Shown one piece after another: positions 21,101-36,100 of a DNA stretch of 64,000 nt. Positions within the stretch are counted from its first letter, which is position 1. Each line of letters starts with the position of its first letter. Below the pieces are notes generated by a model. The model was given only the letters and a program-made list of their open reading frames with translations. It did not search any database and had not been told where the DNA came from. Location of the stretch: the NCBI GenBank assembly GCA_037951165.1, contig JBBDHG010000135.1, forward strand, positions 573,001 to 637,000. Direction: 5' to 3'. The DNA is from Lophius americanus. Lineage: Eukaryota > Chordata > Actinopteri > Lophiiformes > Lophiidae. The position numbers and the translations under genes were made by a program.

Positions 21101-24100
21101 GTGGAGTTTTCTTTTCTAATTTATCTGAATGATAATCTCATAATGCTCATAAAAAAGTTATTTGACATAAATAATGTTCATTTACAATAAAAATAAATAA
21201 AATAAAAATATTCACTACAAATGAATGTCTGACCAGCAGGGGTCGCAGCAAATATTTGAGTGATTACATACGACTCCAGCCCTTCACAGAGCTATGATTG
21301 ATACCATCTGTATCCTGAGGTCCTTCACTCATCATCAAACACAGCTTTGTCAAAGGGACACCGATAAGATCAGCCCCTTCAGGTAAGAAGGGTCAGCGTG
21401 ACCCTTCTTACCTGAAGGCACATAATCTCTTACCCCGTCTTTGCAAAAGATTCTTTTTACTTTTAACAATGATCGATTAATAAGGACGAAAACAATGTTT
21501 TATGTCACTGCCAAAGGTTATAGTGTGTGTTTAAAACACACCCTAGTGGACATATGTTGTATTTCATAGCCAGAATCCCACATGGCGCATTTTATGTCCA
21601 TTGAATATATAACTATACCAAATGGAGAGTCGTCCTGGTCCAGGTTCACACAAAACTATAGAGTATGGTCAACATGGTGATATTTCAATCATACTTGATG
21701 CAGTAGTTATCTAAGAAATTTTGAGCAAATTCATTTATTGTTTTGTTCAAGGTGTTACTATAATATAAAGATGTTATAGCCTCTTTTCATCGATAAAAAA
21801 GGAGGATAGAAAATATTGGTGTTTGATTACAGATGTGTCGCTCATAGAAACAGCTACAGTTTAACTGACACTAAAAACAAATTATTTTAGGTCTTGCCTG
21901 TCTACAGAGGTCATGCAAATACACATGATAGCTGTGGAGCTATTTTAACTTTATTTTAGGTATGTGTTTCAGGCAGACTAAAAATACCATTAAAACTTAA
22001 TTAAAGTAGTCACAGAATAATCTGTAGTAGTGGAGTTAGTTGGAGTAATGGCTGTGGTATTGTAGGGGCATTTGATAGAACCAAAAAGTTAATGTGTGGA
22101 AGCAGTAGTGGGCGTAAACTGATTATATTTTCACTTTTTCGGCATCCTTTTATTACACTAAACTGAGATGAATCATTTTCTATCTTGACCTGCTATTCAA
22201 CGTCAATTATGCTATGAAAAAATTCTAATCATCAGTGCCCAATGAATCTTTGGGAATGTTGAGTTGCAGAAAGAAAGCCACAGCGTTATAAGGAGTCTTT
22301 CTTCACGGTCAGCCTCGGCTCGCCGCTGTCAATCATTTGGTCGTCAAATCCAGCCTTTGAAGGATGTAACCTCTGATCGGAGACGCAGCTAGTGTGTGAT
22401 TCAACTGAACCTTCAGGGTTAGTTTTTAAAGTGAAAACTGTATCTATTCAACTCATCTGAGTGCTGGCATGCAACTAGAGGCATGTGAGGATAGGAGACA
22501 CAGAGCACTACAAACACACACTCACTCTCAATGTGACAGCTTCTATGTGTTTAATAGATGCATATGTGTGTGTGTTTCCTTGTGTTTGTGTTCCAGACAC
22601 TACATTTCTGAGTTGTTCAGTCTATATAACATTTATATGCACCATGGGCAGGTCTTTAAGGATCTGGATCCCATCTCCTGGTCCCATGTGAGCCACGTGG
22701 TTAAAGTTGGTGGGGTTGGAGATCAGCTTGTTTCTCATCTCTGGATCTCGGAGCATCTCTCTGGAAGAACAGAAAAAATGCATCTGAGACTGGCTCCAGC
22801 AAACCAGGGAGGGGCATCGAAGTTAATCAAACAGTGATTAACTTCCACAGGAAAAACAAAACAATACAGAAAATCAGGATTAAAATGTAGGAGTGGAAAA
22901 TGACTCTGATATCCAAATTACAAAACTAACTGCCAGGATAAGCTGAAAAGAATTACAGAAACCAATCATGGAATACCCGGGATCCTCTGCCTTGGATGCA
23001 TTTAGTAGAAGAGAGAAATTGCGAGGATTAGTTATTTTACGCCGATCTGCAACTCAAAGTAAATAATAATAATAATAATTCAAAAAGTCCGATTTTCAAA
23101 AAAAGAAAATAAATAAATTTGATGTAATTTTTTCCTAAAAAGTATCCCCTCCAGTATAAAAAAGACGTGTGCATCGAAACTTGCCTGAATATAAGCAACA
23201 GTTTTTGATTTAAGCCTCCGATACCTTCATCTGAGACAAAAAGGAACTTGTAACCATGAAATGAACAGGAAAAGAAAGAAAGAAAGAATAAAAGTTCCCA
23301 AACCGCAGTAGTCTGTTAGTTGTGCGTAGAATATTTTCTGAGAATTACTGACACATTTGAGTTCTGCTTCAGAAACAATAAAACAACCACTAAAATGAAC
23401 TGTAGTCAAATTTATAATCAGGGAAACAGGAAGGGTAACAAAAAAAAATAAAACTGCTCGTTGGTGAATATTCGTGAATATGAAGTACCTCCTCTGCTGA
23501 AGCCGCTCCTCCTCCGGCACCCTGAAGGAGAAGCGCCGCTTGTTGTTCATGCTGCGCACCATCTGCTTCCTGCTGTTGTCTGATGTCTCTGGTACAACCA
23601 ACTCGTCACCCTCTGCAAAACAACAAACACGCGCACATTTTCACATAACAGACAAAATGTTGCCAAATCACATTTGGTGTCTGAGAGAGACGCGTCAAAC
23701 TTTCTACTGCTATTCTTCAGTTTTACTAATACAAAGGTTCTGGTGTTCAGGCCATCAATGACCAAAGCCTGTAGCAGCGGCTGACTCTTCCACCGGAGGA
23801 CTGTGGAAACAGACGCACACAGTGAAGAACCCTCAATCTGTCAACAGAGGGAAGACGCACTAAACAGAAGGAATCTGGCCCCAACGTTGGCTGACGGCCG
23901 CAACAGTCAACTTTTGATATGGAATTGACTTAGAGGTAAAATGATTACTCATTAAAATTAAAATCACTCCCAGCTGGAGTTTCTGTTTGATCAGTCCCAT
24001 AATTCTTATGTAATTACTTTGAGTTAGATGTCCAGTCATCCAGAGGTATTTATTTAACGTCAAAGATTGTTCATTTGTCCTTGGGGGGCAGAGGGTGGGG

Positions 24101-27100
24101 TGAAATCAGACGGTTAATCATCCATCTTCTGTCTCCTGCCCCAAACTATCATTACATCAGCCTGTGAAAACCAATTATCCTTCAAGCTCAAATTATTGGA
24201 CCACAATAGAATGATGTCAACTTTGAACCAGACTATTTCTGACTTCCTACAGGAAAAGTAAAACTAAAAGTCACTCAGAGTTTCTTCTTCTAAACACGGG
24301 GTAAATTTAACCAACCCAAGCAGTCGCAGCGCTGCATGCTCTGAATAGTATGACTTTATATGGGATGTAGAATGTAGTTTCTGTTAGGGGTGAGAGCCCT
24401 ATAAAGAACCTCGGGCTTATATGCATTCAGCTCTTAGGACTGCTTTAGCTCAGACTGTCAATCTGTTTAAGTTAGTGGCTTCTGTCAGCTGACTTCAACG
24501 TCAACAAGCACACCTTAGGAAGAGACAAGAAAGATGAATTTGAGTAGTTATTGTGTTTGGCACCGGATATCAACGTATCTATGGTGGACCGCTTGAACTT
24601 CACAAACACTGCTAGACTGAGCCCAGAGGTATGTCGGTGTTACTGGTGTGGGTTTCCTATTTTTGCATACACTGACATTTTGACTCCCAAGAGAAATGCA
24701 GCCTAATGCTGGAATCTTTTGTTGGACAGTTAAGGTGGATTATTAGACGTCAAACTGGTGAGGAAAGTCTGCTTACAAACAGATTTGATTTAGTTGAGCC
24801 TCACTGCAGTTGAACTTCTATCGATACGGTCCCATCTTTGAGAGAGGAACCTGGACAATTACGAAATGTAGGAAAACGTGATGGACTGATATCGTCCTTG
24901 TCTTTTAATTAATTTAAAAGTCACATTTATCCATTTTATCCTTCAAGGAAAATTAAATGTTTGGTTTCTATGAATGCAGGCTGCACTGCTGAGATTCAAA
25001 TGTGTGTACATTAACCAAAAAATATATTTGATGCGATTTCTTTGTGATATTTGGTTTTATGCACCTGGAACATTTGGAGGTCAAAATTTGGATATTTCAA
25101 TTGGAAAATTCCGACCACAGACTTCAACTTCAAACGCAGAATTAATCTTGGCGTTTATAGCATCACCACTGACATTTTTACAGATTTAAGCCTTGTGATG
25201 CTTCTTGTGAGTCGACGCTCGTGAATTCTTACCGGCCATCTTGTTTCTAAAGTAGATAAGCCGAACTGTTTCCAGTCCCAGCAGGTTCAGAGAGCCGTCA
25301 ACATTCAGGGGTCGCACCTGAAGAGAAAACATAGAGATTGTTAATTTATCCATTATCTACCTACATACCTAATTTATCTGCTAATGGACATAGTGATATT
25401 GAGAAGAAAAAGTCAGGGTTACTGTGGTGATGATGAAAACAGAGTCATTCATCTCATCCAGCAGGTGGAGCCAGAGACGTTTCCAATCACAGACTTTCAT
25501 GACATTGCAGTTTACATGGCTGCAGCTCATACCACTGACCTTCTTCAGGGGGATGGTCTGAATCCACTCCATGGTGTTGACGTCAAACACATCGACAGCG
25601 TTCTCACTGTACACGGACAGATAGGGGGCGTTGTAGCCTGGACATCAGGAAACATCATCAGTAGGTTATCTTTGGTGCCTGAGTCCATTTTCACTGTCAG
25701 TTGTTTTGTAATTAGGATTCTACAGTTATTACTGTATAATAATGTAAGTATTTTACATCAACCCTTTAAGTGATCAGTATATTAACTATCATTCTGGTGC
25801 ACTCACAGGCAGCGTTGGGAACCGCTGGCCACATCAGCTCCTGCTGACGTGACCTGCGGCCCTGGGAGTCCACATATACTCCGATTGCGCTGAAGCATAG
25901 AAGCAGCTCCTTGCTGGAGATCTCCACAGCACAAAGGGCATCCAGGTTCTGCTGGGGAATGAATGCCAGGGTGTGGTCCTCATGGTGGAGCAAGTTGACA
26001 GGGGACACGTCACCATGGACGCTGTATAAGTGAGCAAGCAAAGGCAATTCCATCAAAATCTATACATTCAGATATTATTTTTAAGTTATTTTCGTAAGAA
26101 CAGGCAACAATCTTAAAAAAGTAAAAACAATAACAGGCGTTCAATCCAATCAGAGTAACATCTGTATTTAGTCAGCAGGTGGAGTACCTGTAGCGGGTGA
26201 AGCCAGACTGATATCCTACATAGAGACGCTCGTTGAGCAGACCCATCCACTGAACGGGCCCCGGGGCCTGCAGCTCTCGCAACCGACGATGACGTGCCTT
26301 ACTCTTATTCACCTGGAGCACACAAGGGGAATTTAGAGCTGGTTTTAACAGCTGTAAAACCAAAATAAAAACCAGCAGACAATATTATATCAAAAATATA
26401 TTGTCACCTCGTAGCAAATGATTTGTCTCTTCATTGCCATGCAGAGGCAGGTGAGGGAGCCGTTGCGGACGAGGCCGGAGACGATGGTCTGGCAGCCTTT
26501 TGTCTCTGCCAGCTTGTAGGACTCTGTCTCGCGGCCATCAAGGGCCTGTGTGGGGAAGAGACGGACGTGACGGTTCCTGCCGGAGATGACTGCCAGAAGC
26601 TGCTCCTGGAGCATCAGGTCAATGTGGTGCACCTTCTTGTTGTCCCCCACCCGGATTATTTCTGGAGTTGAGGAGTGAATGAAGACATGTACAGGAAGGA
26701 TGTGGTCAGAGGAAGAGAAACGGGAGGTTTGGAAAAGACAGAAGGTCAGGTCTTTTCCAAACCTCAACCTAGTACGCATGGGTACTAATAATGGTATTCT
26801 ATATTACAGGGCACCAGTTGAATTCTGGATCCTACCATCTTTGGTGACATGAATAACGAAAAGGCCTTCCTCGTTGCCCAGGGCCACACGCTCATGATCT
26901 GAGGGCAGAGTACATGAAGACAGACGATCACTTTAGAGCCAGGAAGGAGACAGAAAAGGCTATTCTGTGTAGAAAATGTTCCAACAGGCTGGCTTTTATT
27001 TTCATAACATGGTGAAAACCAAACTGATGAGCTCAGAGAACAATCTAATTGGTGTAGTTTAAAAATAGCTCAGAGTGGAACAACTACAGCCTGATGTTAA

Positions 27101-30100
27101 TACACAAATAAGGAAATGAAATAACTTTTTAGCGGTGACATAATCGGAATGCTTTTTGCGGTACAATGTGTTCAGTGACTCATTTCTGACTTTTGGATTT
27201 TTAAGCAGGCCCACCTATTATAGCAGCAGACTGAGTCGTCTTGATAAGCGGAAGGGTGCTGTCATAAGCCTCCTTGGGAACGTAGACGAAGCGCTCCTTC
27301 AGTTTGTTCTTCTTGAGGATGCGATGGAGCTCATTGAGGAGGCCTACCCATTTGTTCCTCTCCTGATCGCTGTCGGCCAGGATCAGGATGGAGGGTTTGT
27401 GGCTACTGGAGGGGGAGAGTTGGGACGCTGTCACCTGAGGAGAGGATGAAAGAAAGGTCACAAAGTGTTGAGGAGTATTTTGGAATCTATCATTCTGATC
27501 TGTGTGACTGTTTTGGTGCAGATGATTAAGAGGACGTACTCTGAATATGCAGGGGATGTCTTTGCGGCTGGCGTGGATGACATCAGATGCAAGGACAGAA
27601 CTGACTGAAAACTCCTCATCCCTGGTAGTTGGGAGTGAGAAGAAAGATTAGACATGCACGTCTGACAGCCGCAATGATCAGTTTGTTATTCAAATAGATA
27701 ATCAAAAGAAAAAGATTGATCAGTGACTTAATTTTATTCATCAACCTTTGTGTGCAGTATAACCAAAATCTACATATCTAACCAGAGTTTCATACAGGGT
27801 TTTAATATATAGAGTGTTGTATACAATGATACAACAAAGCAGTACAATATCTGCAACTCCACTGATACAACAGGTATTGTATTTATTATCTTGAGATCGA
27901 CAGATAACTCTCCTCTTCGCCCTGCACCTTTAATCCGACCCACAATTCTGTCTGAAAGCAATCAAGGAGTAATGAAGGGTCCCCCTTTGTGAGAGCAGTT
28001 TAGGTAGTAAAAGAGGTGAAAACGATGACTTATAAACACAAGGATGTAAAGCAGGAAGAGAGTTTAATTATATATTATGTGTCCGACTCCCTACCTGGAA
28101 ATCTAAAAAGCAGCTAGAGGTGGTTTGCAGAGAACTCAAACAAGAGCAAAATTAACAGAAAATGTCTTTAAATAGGGGAGGAAGCTCGATGAACAGTTGG
28201 TATTAAATTTTCCGGCAGAGGATGAAATTTCATGCCAGGCAAGCACCTGCTCTCCATTTTAAAGTATGTCACCCACCGGAACTGTTACATTGTTCATTCC
28301 AAACAAACGCAAGCATGGTTTATAGAGAGACGCCTTTGTTGCGGTCTTGTTGCACCGTCTCCATGCAAAAATGACTTCTAAAAAGAGTATTTCTTCCTCT
28401 CTTACCTCATATCTATGACTTGACTGACAACGACACTTGGTTGTGTAGCTTTTCCTTCGCCAAGTTCGTAGAGGAACAGCTTGAAGTCACACACCACCGC
28501 CATCGCCCTTTGCCAACCCTTCTTCACACCTGTCGGTTTGGGCACCTTCAGCACCAACAAAGACATGATTTAGTGAAGGAATACATGAATCCGTTCCAAA
28601 TGTACTTAGAATTAAAATCTTCGGCGTTAAGTTGTAAAACGTACCAAACAGAAACTATATAAATTTATGTACAAACATGCGTAAGAGAGCAGGTAGTGAA
28701 TTTAGTTTCAGATGAAGTAAAGAATTCTTAAATCATTGCTTATCACAAGGTCTCTAAACTCTGAATTTTCAGCGGTTCACCGCAAAAAATGAAGGTCGTC
28801 ATTCTCACTTACCCTGACGTGACCTTCATACACAGTGCCAATCCCCCTTTGAGGGTCAATACCTAACGGGCCCTTGGTCTGGTCTTGAGGTACAGGACAT
28901 ACAGCTGGAGCCTTGTCCGCACACGTGACATGACAGGAGAAGTTACACACTGGACAAGGAGACAGAGACAAGAATCAGACAAATGGAAGGTTTCACTGCT
29001 CACTGAAAAGGCAAACATGGTTTCTATATTACTTAATCTCAAAGGTCAATGAAACTTGTTTACATTAAAGTCAAACATCACAAAGGTTTAAGGTGTTCTA
29101 GAGATTCAATCGTGTGTGTGAGGGTTAAATAATAACACAGACACATTCTAAGGTATTGCCCTTCTGCTGCCCCTGTCCTTACCTTCACAGGTACAACCCT
29201 GGCGTATAAGGCCCACCATAAGAGAAGTGCACCGGTTGCATTTGGTGGGAGTGTTGAACGTCTTCACTACAAACTGATGTGCTTTGGACTGGGGAGAATA
29301 CAAGGGCAATAATCAGTTATGATTAACATATGATGAGGTATAGGTAACTCTGTCAATGAATGAAAAACCTCAAACCTTTGGTGAAGAACGTCCAATACTG
29401 CCGTAGCCCCCTGAGCGCATGGTGGGGGTCTGGACTGTACGAGGAGGGTGATCTATCAACTGTATGACAGAACACACACAAAGATCCAGTCGTGAGATGT
29501 AGCATGTGGTTTTGAACAACAAGGCTACATCAGATATAAGGCGATATTCTTTGAAGAAGGTCAAAGTTAAGGATGGAGGGAACAAAGTCTTAGATAGCGA
29601 CTGCTTTAATAATCTCATTTAATTTTGGGTATTTATTATTAATAAACATCCATAATAAAGTACAAATATGATCAACAGCTGCATATACTTTAATACTTGT
29701 GGTCACAGCTACTTAGCTTTTATTTTGAGAAAATTGCTAATTACCCAATGACATTCCAGGTCAGGAAATTGGTATTTATTAGTGTCAACATATTAAACAA
29801 TGGTCTCACAGTGCAGATTTCAATTTAGATTGGAATCTAGCGTTGGTTTCAGTGTTCACCATCGACTAGTTGTTCTGCTCGAATGTCTCCATAATGGCAT
29901 TACTGATAATTGACAGAGGCTGACCTCTTCAACAGTCTCAGTATTGTGATTTTGGTCTGGGTAACATTCTCTTGTTGAACTTTCACTGAAAAGTCCCAAT
30001 TGGATTATGATGGGAAAGATTTTTTACTAGTTGATGTCAGACATGAATATGCCATGTTAGGATAGAGCTCCTTATCAAGCCTTCTTGTTGGTGGTTAATG

Positions 30101-33100
30101 GGGCACGATAAGATCAGAGATATACTGTATGTCCAACCAGAGTCCCAGACAGATTAATAGACCAGCGATAATATTTTTAAATCAATTCTCCGAAAGGCTG
30201 CAAGTCAAAGAACAACATGTTTGTTTCTTGGCCGGACAAAGGGATTGTCTGACCTCTATTGGCTCCAAATCACTAGCCATGGAAGGTGAACGCGAGCGGG
30301 ACTTGAGGTGGGACTTGGGGTCATCTTCACGGGATGGAGTGTTTGAGGGGGTGAAGTTATCCATGGAGTCCACCTGAGGAGAGACAAGCACGAATGACAA
30401 AGGTATGAGAATAGATCGTCAAAAAGGAGTATAAGGTAGATAATAAACGGGAAATCAAGTTTGGAAGCATGAAAAATGGACCAGTTGGTGATGAGACCGA
30501 TTGACGGAGGAAAAAGGGAAGGTAAGGAGACTGAGGGAGATAAGTAGTGTGTTTTAAAAAAAGAGAACAATATGCATCATCCATGCTTAGAAAAGGGCAG
30601 GTGCCAAGTTTCACGAACCGTAAACAGAACAAACAGGAATTATGTTCACATCCACTCGACTGAAAAGCTTCAGAAGAAAGGTGACCGCGACGTACTGCAG
30701 AACACACCACAGGATACCACATGGGAACACACCACAGCCCCCTGACCCAGTTAATCTGACTACAAGCGTTCAACACCATTGACCATGCATGGCCAATCAC
30801 AGGGCAACATGGAAGAATACAAACACAGACACTAATGCGCAATTTACACATAGCAAGAAAAAAAATCAGGTGATAAAAATATGAAGAAAAAAAAAACACC
30901 ACAGGAATTTCTTTGATGATATAAAGCTGCTCAGAACACCAGCCATGCAACGGACAACCACAGTGAACACACACAAATAAAACATCAGTTTGACAAGGAC
31001 AACAAATTCAGAGATGCTCAGTGGTGACAGAGGGTGCAGTAATGGTGCTTACACGTCTGCCTTTGCCAGCTGGGCCAACGGATGGCGAGCGCTTCATTGG
31101 CAGGAGAGGCAGAGAGCATTAGAGACACAGAAATTTGTGAATATCAGAAAGGTTGTCTGACAGAGCTGAAACACAGTTAAACAGACTGAGGCAGAAACAC
31201 ACAACTGTAATTCCAGCCTGTGTTTCATGAAACCAGCCGTTCCCAACAGGTTTCTTTATACGGATCCCCCCAAATCAAACATCCCCCACTTCATCAGTGC
31301 CAATCATCTCCTCGCGAATGGAAAATATATGGAATCTATTGTAACACTTTCTTTTATATGAAATCAGATATTCTTCCATTATATCTTTTTGAAATTTAGA
31401 CTAACTCATCTGATTATGTAAAACTTTTAATCTCAGTCTACTGCCTTGAAAACTAAAGTCTATTTACTTCTTGATTGTTATACTGTTCATCATTTCATTC
31501 CATTTTTTATCATCAGTTTATTTCTTAAGCTAACCATATCATGCATTTATTACTTTTAGCCAACTATATCATTTCTTTTTTTATTTTTGTGACTTTTACT
31601 ACAATTATTAGTTCCTATTTCAAACCTGTTCATCCTTTATTTTTAGCTAACTATTATAACTTCCTGTATTGGTATCCAAGATGCATCAACCACTCGTAAT
31701 TACCACATATTTTAACAGCCACTTTTCACGTTATTGCAAAATTACCGGATGTTAGGGCTGCACAATTGTAGCCAAAATAATAAACATTTCTTTTTATTCA
31801 TGTTGTAATCAGGTTGTGGTTATTCATTTATTTTACTGCCAAAAACATTTTTTATTGCAAACATACAAATATATTATTATGCTTTGACAAAAAAATGACA
31901 CTACTTTCACACACAAGAAGAAGAAAGCGACTGAATCACAGGGCTCCTCACAGCAGAGATATTTATCGGCCTTATCATGAATACTGATTGCACTAAAAGA
32001 ATACGGAACAAGTCCGCTCTATATATTCATCCAAAATAATAATCCAGGTTATTTTGATTAATATTAAGAGCCCGATTATTTACTGACTGAATGAACCGTC
32101 AGGCTCACGTACGGCTCCATTGTTCTGCTTGATCTTAAAGCAGTGGTTATTGCAACTCGACAGATGTGAAATCCTTCTTCATTTCTTCCACAAAGAACAC
32201 ACACCTGTATAGGGTCTCTGTTACAGATGATGGATGATTCTTTTTCTATTATTATGCATAAATCATACAGTGTGATATGTTCTTCAAGTGATTAAACAAC
32301 TTAGTTGTGTTGCTTTGCAGAACAAACACAACTCTAAAGCACTTTGAATGCTAATTGGTCAACGTTACTTGTGCTAAATCCAAAACACTTCCAAACAAGA
32401 GATGAGGACCACTTTGAGGGACAAGCCCCCTGCTCATCCAGACATTTAGTTTTCATTCTGGCCATCAGCTATAGGGTGTATATTAGTGATACTCTAACGT
32501 TTGTCTTACTCGTCTGGATCACATCCAGGAAATGTTGCACAGGCCGTACAACAGAGAACAACTGTGATTGATCAGGTAGTTGTTTAGGGAGTGTGTGAAA
32601 TGCTTGGCAGCAAAGCATTGTATGTTTAGAGCATTTAAAACCTTAATATCGCTTAATCATGTTAATTTAATTGTGGGAGGCCATTATTTTGATGGCAATT
32701 AAATTTAGATTAATTTTTAGGCCAAAGGTCCAACTCTTCTTCACAGTCCCTGATAGACAGGCACTGACACTACTAACACTAGTTATTGTTAGATACACCC
32801 AAACAAACACAAACCCACTGCCTAACTAAGAAACTTACGTCTTCCCAAAACTCAATTAAAGAAGATGAGGATGAAGAATAAGAATCCTGATGTACCAGAG
32901 AATGAAGCAAGGAAAAAACACAAGGATAGAACCAAAATAAAGATTCATTTTAACAAAAAAATAAAACAAAGACAAAACAAACACCTGAATAAAAGGAGAA
33001 ACTGCTGATTATTACATCTGTTATTTCCTAGTGTCCAATCAAAGTCATAGATTTAGAATCTTCATTCTTAACAAATATATGCGTGTTCACATCAGCTATA

Positions 33101-36100
33101 TTTAAATCAGCCGCTGTGCAGACTGTTTTATTGAATACTTACATCAAACTGGTCGAGCGCTGAGGTGGGGGCGTTGAGAAAAGCCAAGAAGGAATTCTGG
33201 GAATCCTGGTGCTTGACACCTTCAGACACAGAACAAATAATACAACAATGCCTTAGTTTATGATATTAAAACATCAAGGGGGGACTGAACTCACATGACT
33301 GTTTCTGAGAAGAAGGGGGTGTTTCATATTACCTCTGTACAAAGCATTTTTGTGGATAGCAAATTATTTCATTTCTCCAACACAACTGCTGACTCAAAAA
33401 CTTGACAATTGGATCTATGACTGTAGTTATCCTTCTTTTATAGTGAAAATCTCTCAGGCCCATTGTATACTGAGGGGATTTAACTTGAAATTAAATTGTT
33501 CTACATGCCATATGTTTTTCGCAATAATGCCAACTTACATTTTGTGAAATTAATTTATAGCAACGGCAAGAGTCTTTCGTCTGCATCAATTATAAATTGC
33601 AGCAGTAAGTGCTTTTGGAGCCAGAAGAAAGAGGGAGACACATATTTTGAAATGTGTGCTATCAGCAAAATCAAGTCTTGAAAAACGTTTTAAAGTTCCG
33701 TGGATAGATTTTCAGTCATACCCCTTCTTAGCCGCAGCTCCTCTGTCTCCTTCTTCAGCCTGTCGATCTCTGCCAGGAGCTCCTGGTTTTTACTCTCCAC
33801 ATCCTGCAGTTTACTGGTGAAATTGAGACAGTATTGCATCAAATATCTTCCAGAGCTTTGTGAACAATACACCACATTTGCAAATGGCCAGACGTGTGCT
33901 TACAGTCCCATTGACACACGACTAAACCCCAACCAAGTAGCTAAGCCCCTCAGTGAAGTCCAGTTACAGCTAACACTATGTGAACCTATTTCTTATGTAC
34001 AATGATTCCACAACGCTTTAATTTTGATCAACAGCTGCAACAGAGGAGGACTGGAATATCTGCAAAGGGAAAAGCTGTCTGTCCACATGAGAAAAATACT
34101 AAAAATAAAAAAGACAATTAATCCAGAGGAACCTCTTGCTGATGCAAGTGAGAAAGCTATTCTAACAAAATGCACTCAGCTTCTACCGTAAAAAGTTCAA
34201 ATTCTGAGATGTTGAAGTTCAAACGACAGGAAATAACCCGACCGTGAAATATCCCCGCACCTTCTTATCAGTCAGAAACTCGTTATTCAGGTCCCTTAAC
34301 TTACATCCCTTATTTTCTACCACTTTATGTCTCACTGGATACATGAAGGCTACTCATTCATCTCTCTCAGGACAGTTCCTCCAACTGATAGGGTGCATGG
34401 AGGGAATGTGCAGCAGAACAACACTAACATGTCCAGATAAATCTATCTGGGTTACAGATGGAAAATTACATGATGCATAGTTACATGATGCAAATTGTAA
34501 CATGCCCCCAAAAATTGTGATTCGCATTTTACCCTGAATTACCCATCACTGATTGTTCCTAATCATAAATATGATCAATAGTACATTGATCATAGTTGGT
34601 ACTATCAATTATAGACACCTGGATGAGATATAAGTAAAATTAAGCAGAAATTACACTGATCAGGTATAACATTAAAACCAACTGCCTGTATTGTGCAGGT
34701 CCCCTTTTTGCTGTAAAAAAAAGAGGAAAAACAAAAAGCTCTCTGACGCATGTGTTCTGAAACTTTTGTATGAGAACCAGAATTAACTTTTACAACCAGT
34801 TGTCCTGCAGTAGCTCCTCTGAGGGATCGTGCAGCACAGGCTAGCCCTCGCTCTACGCACCTGTGAGCTTTGTTCCAATCACTGGTTGCCCAGTTGTACT
34901 TTCATATACCACTTTGTAAGTAGTAACCGACTTTAGAACAGGAACCTTCAACAAGACTTAAAGTTCTTGAGATGCTCTTACCCAGTTGTCTAGCAATCAC
35001 ATTTTGGTTCTCTAAGCAGCTCAGACCCTTACGTTTGCCCATTTTTCCTGACTGCAAAACATTAACTCTAAGGACAAAATCTTCACTTTAAAAAATGTTA
35101 TTCTAAACTAATGTGCCAGTGGTCATGATGTAGTGACTGATTGTATCCATACCATTCTGTGGCAATGTTGCTGGCCTTGACCTTGTTCAAGTCATCCTGA
35201 ATACCCTGCTTGGCTCGGATCTCAGCGTCCAGGGCCGACTGCAGCTCCAGTCGGGCCGACATGTCCAACTTGGCAAAGCGCCGCATTTTCCATGGCATGT
35301 CCTGAAGCACAGAGGGAAACGGTTAGTACATGAAAAACCGTAAAAAAATTTAAAATGAAAGATGGACTAAGCATATGTTATGATACAAAACAAAACAAAT
35401 GCTATTACTATTACTATGCTATTTACTATGTTTTATATTTGTATCTCAATTTGACTAAAGACTAATAGCTAAAAGACAGAAGAATTAAGCATATGTAATA
35501 TTATTTCATCCTCGTTCAGGATGAAATAATAGATAATAGAATTATGTTTTTCTTATCAAGCCTATTCATTGGTAGGAAATGGTGTGTGTATTTCACCGTG
35601 GCTCTTGCTCCCAGGCTGGTGTTCCTCAGTCCTTCCAACTCTTCTGTCATCTTTGTGGCCAAAGCCTGCAGGTAACCTCGAGCATCTTTCTCATCACTCA
35701 CCCTTCAGCAGAAACACAGAAATACGCATATTTGCATTAAGTCCCTTGTAAAAGCAACATTGCCATCGAGAAAACACTGTTGCTATGCGTATCCTGACTT
35801 AAAGATCATCGAGTTCAAACACACAAAAGCAGATGTGGGTACATTTTGTTTGAGAACACGACTAATCCAATAGTATTAAGGCAACGTAAACACAAAGACA
35901 TAAGCTAACTCAAGCACATGTCAACTCTCAAGAATAATCACGCTTGAAACTAGTTGAACCCAATATTCATGACCAAGCCTGAGAATAAAACTAAGTTATG
36001 ATAAAAGAACAACTTACAATGGTCAGCCATAACATTAGAACCACTTGCCTAATATGTTTAGGTCTTATGGTTCCTAGTGGTTAAGTCATTAGGTACTGAC

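Larger units (their letters stand above)
20636..22642. other. cdc42bpa intron 38/39, 2.0 kb, with two perfect hairpins
   Basis: Holds perfect inverted repeats at 20843-20876 and 21376-21418. No exon was found between them. Confidence 0.85.

Noticed and set aside
30357..30974. 205-codon minus-strand frame
   Set aside because: It overlaps cdc42bpa exon 24 in a different frame and shows no family similarity; chance opening in a low-stop intron.
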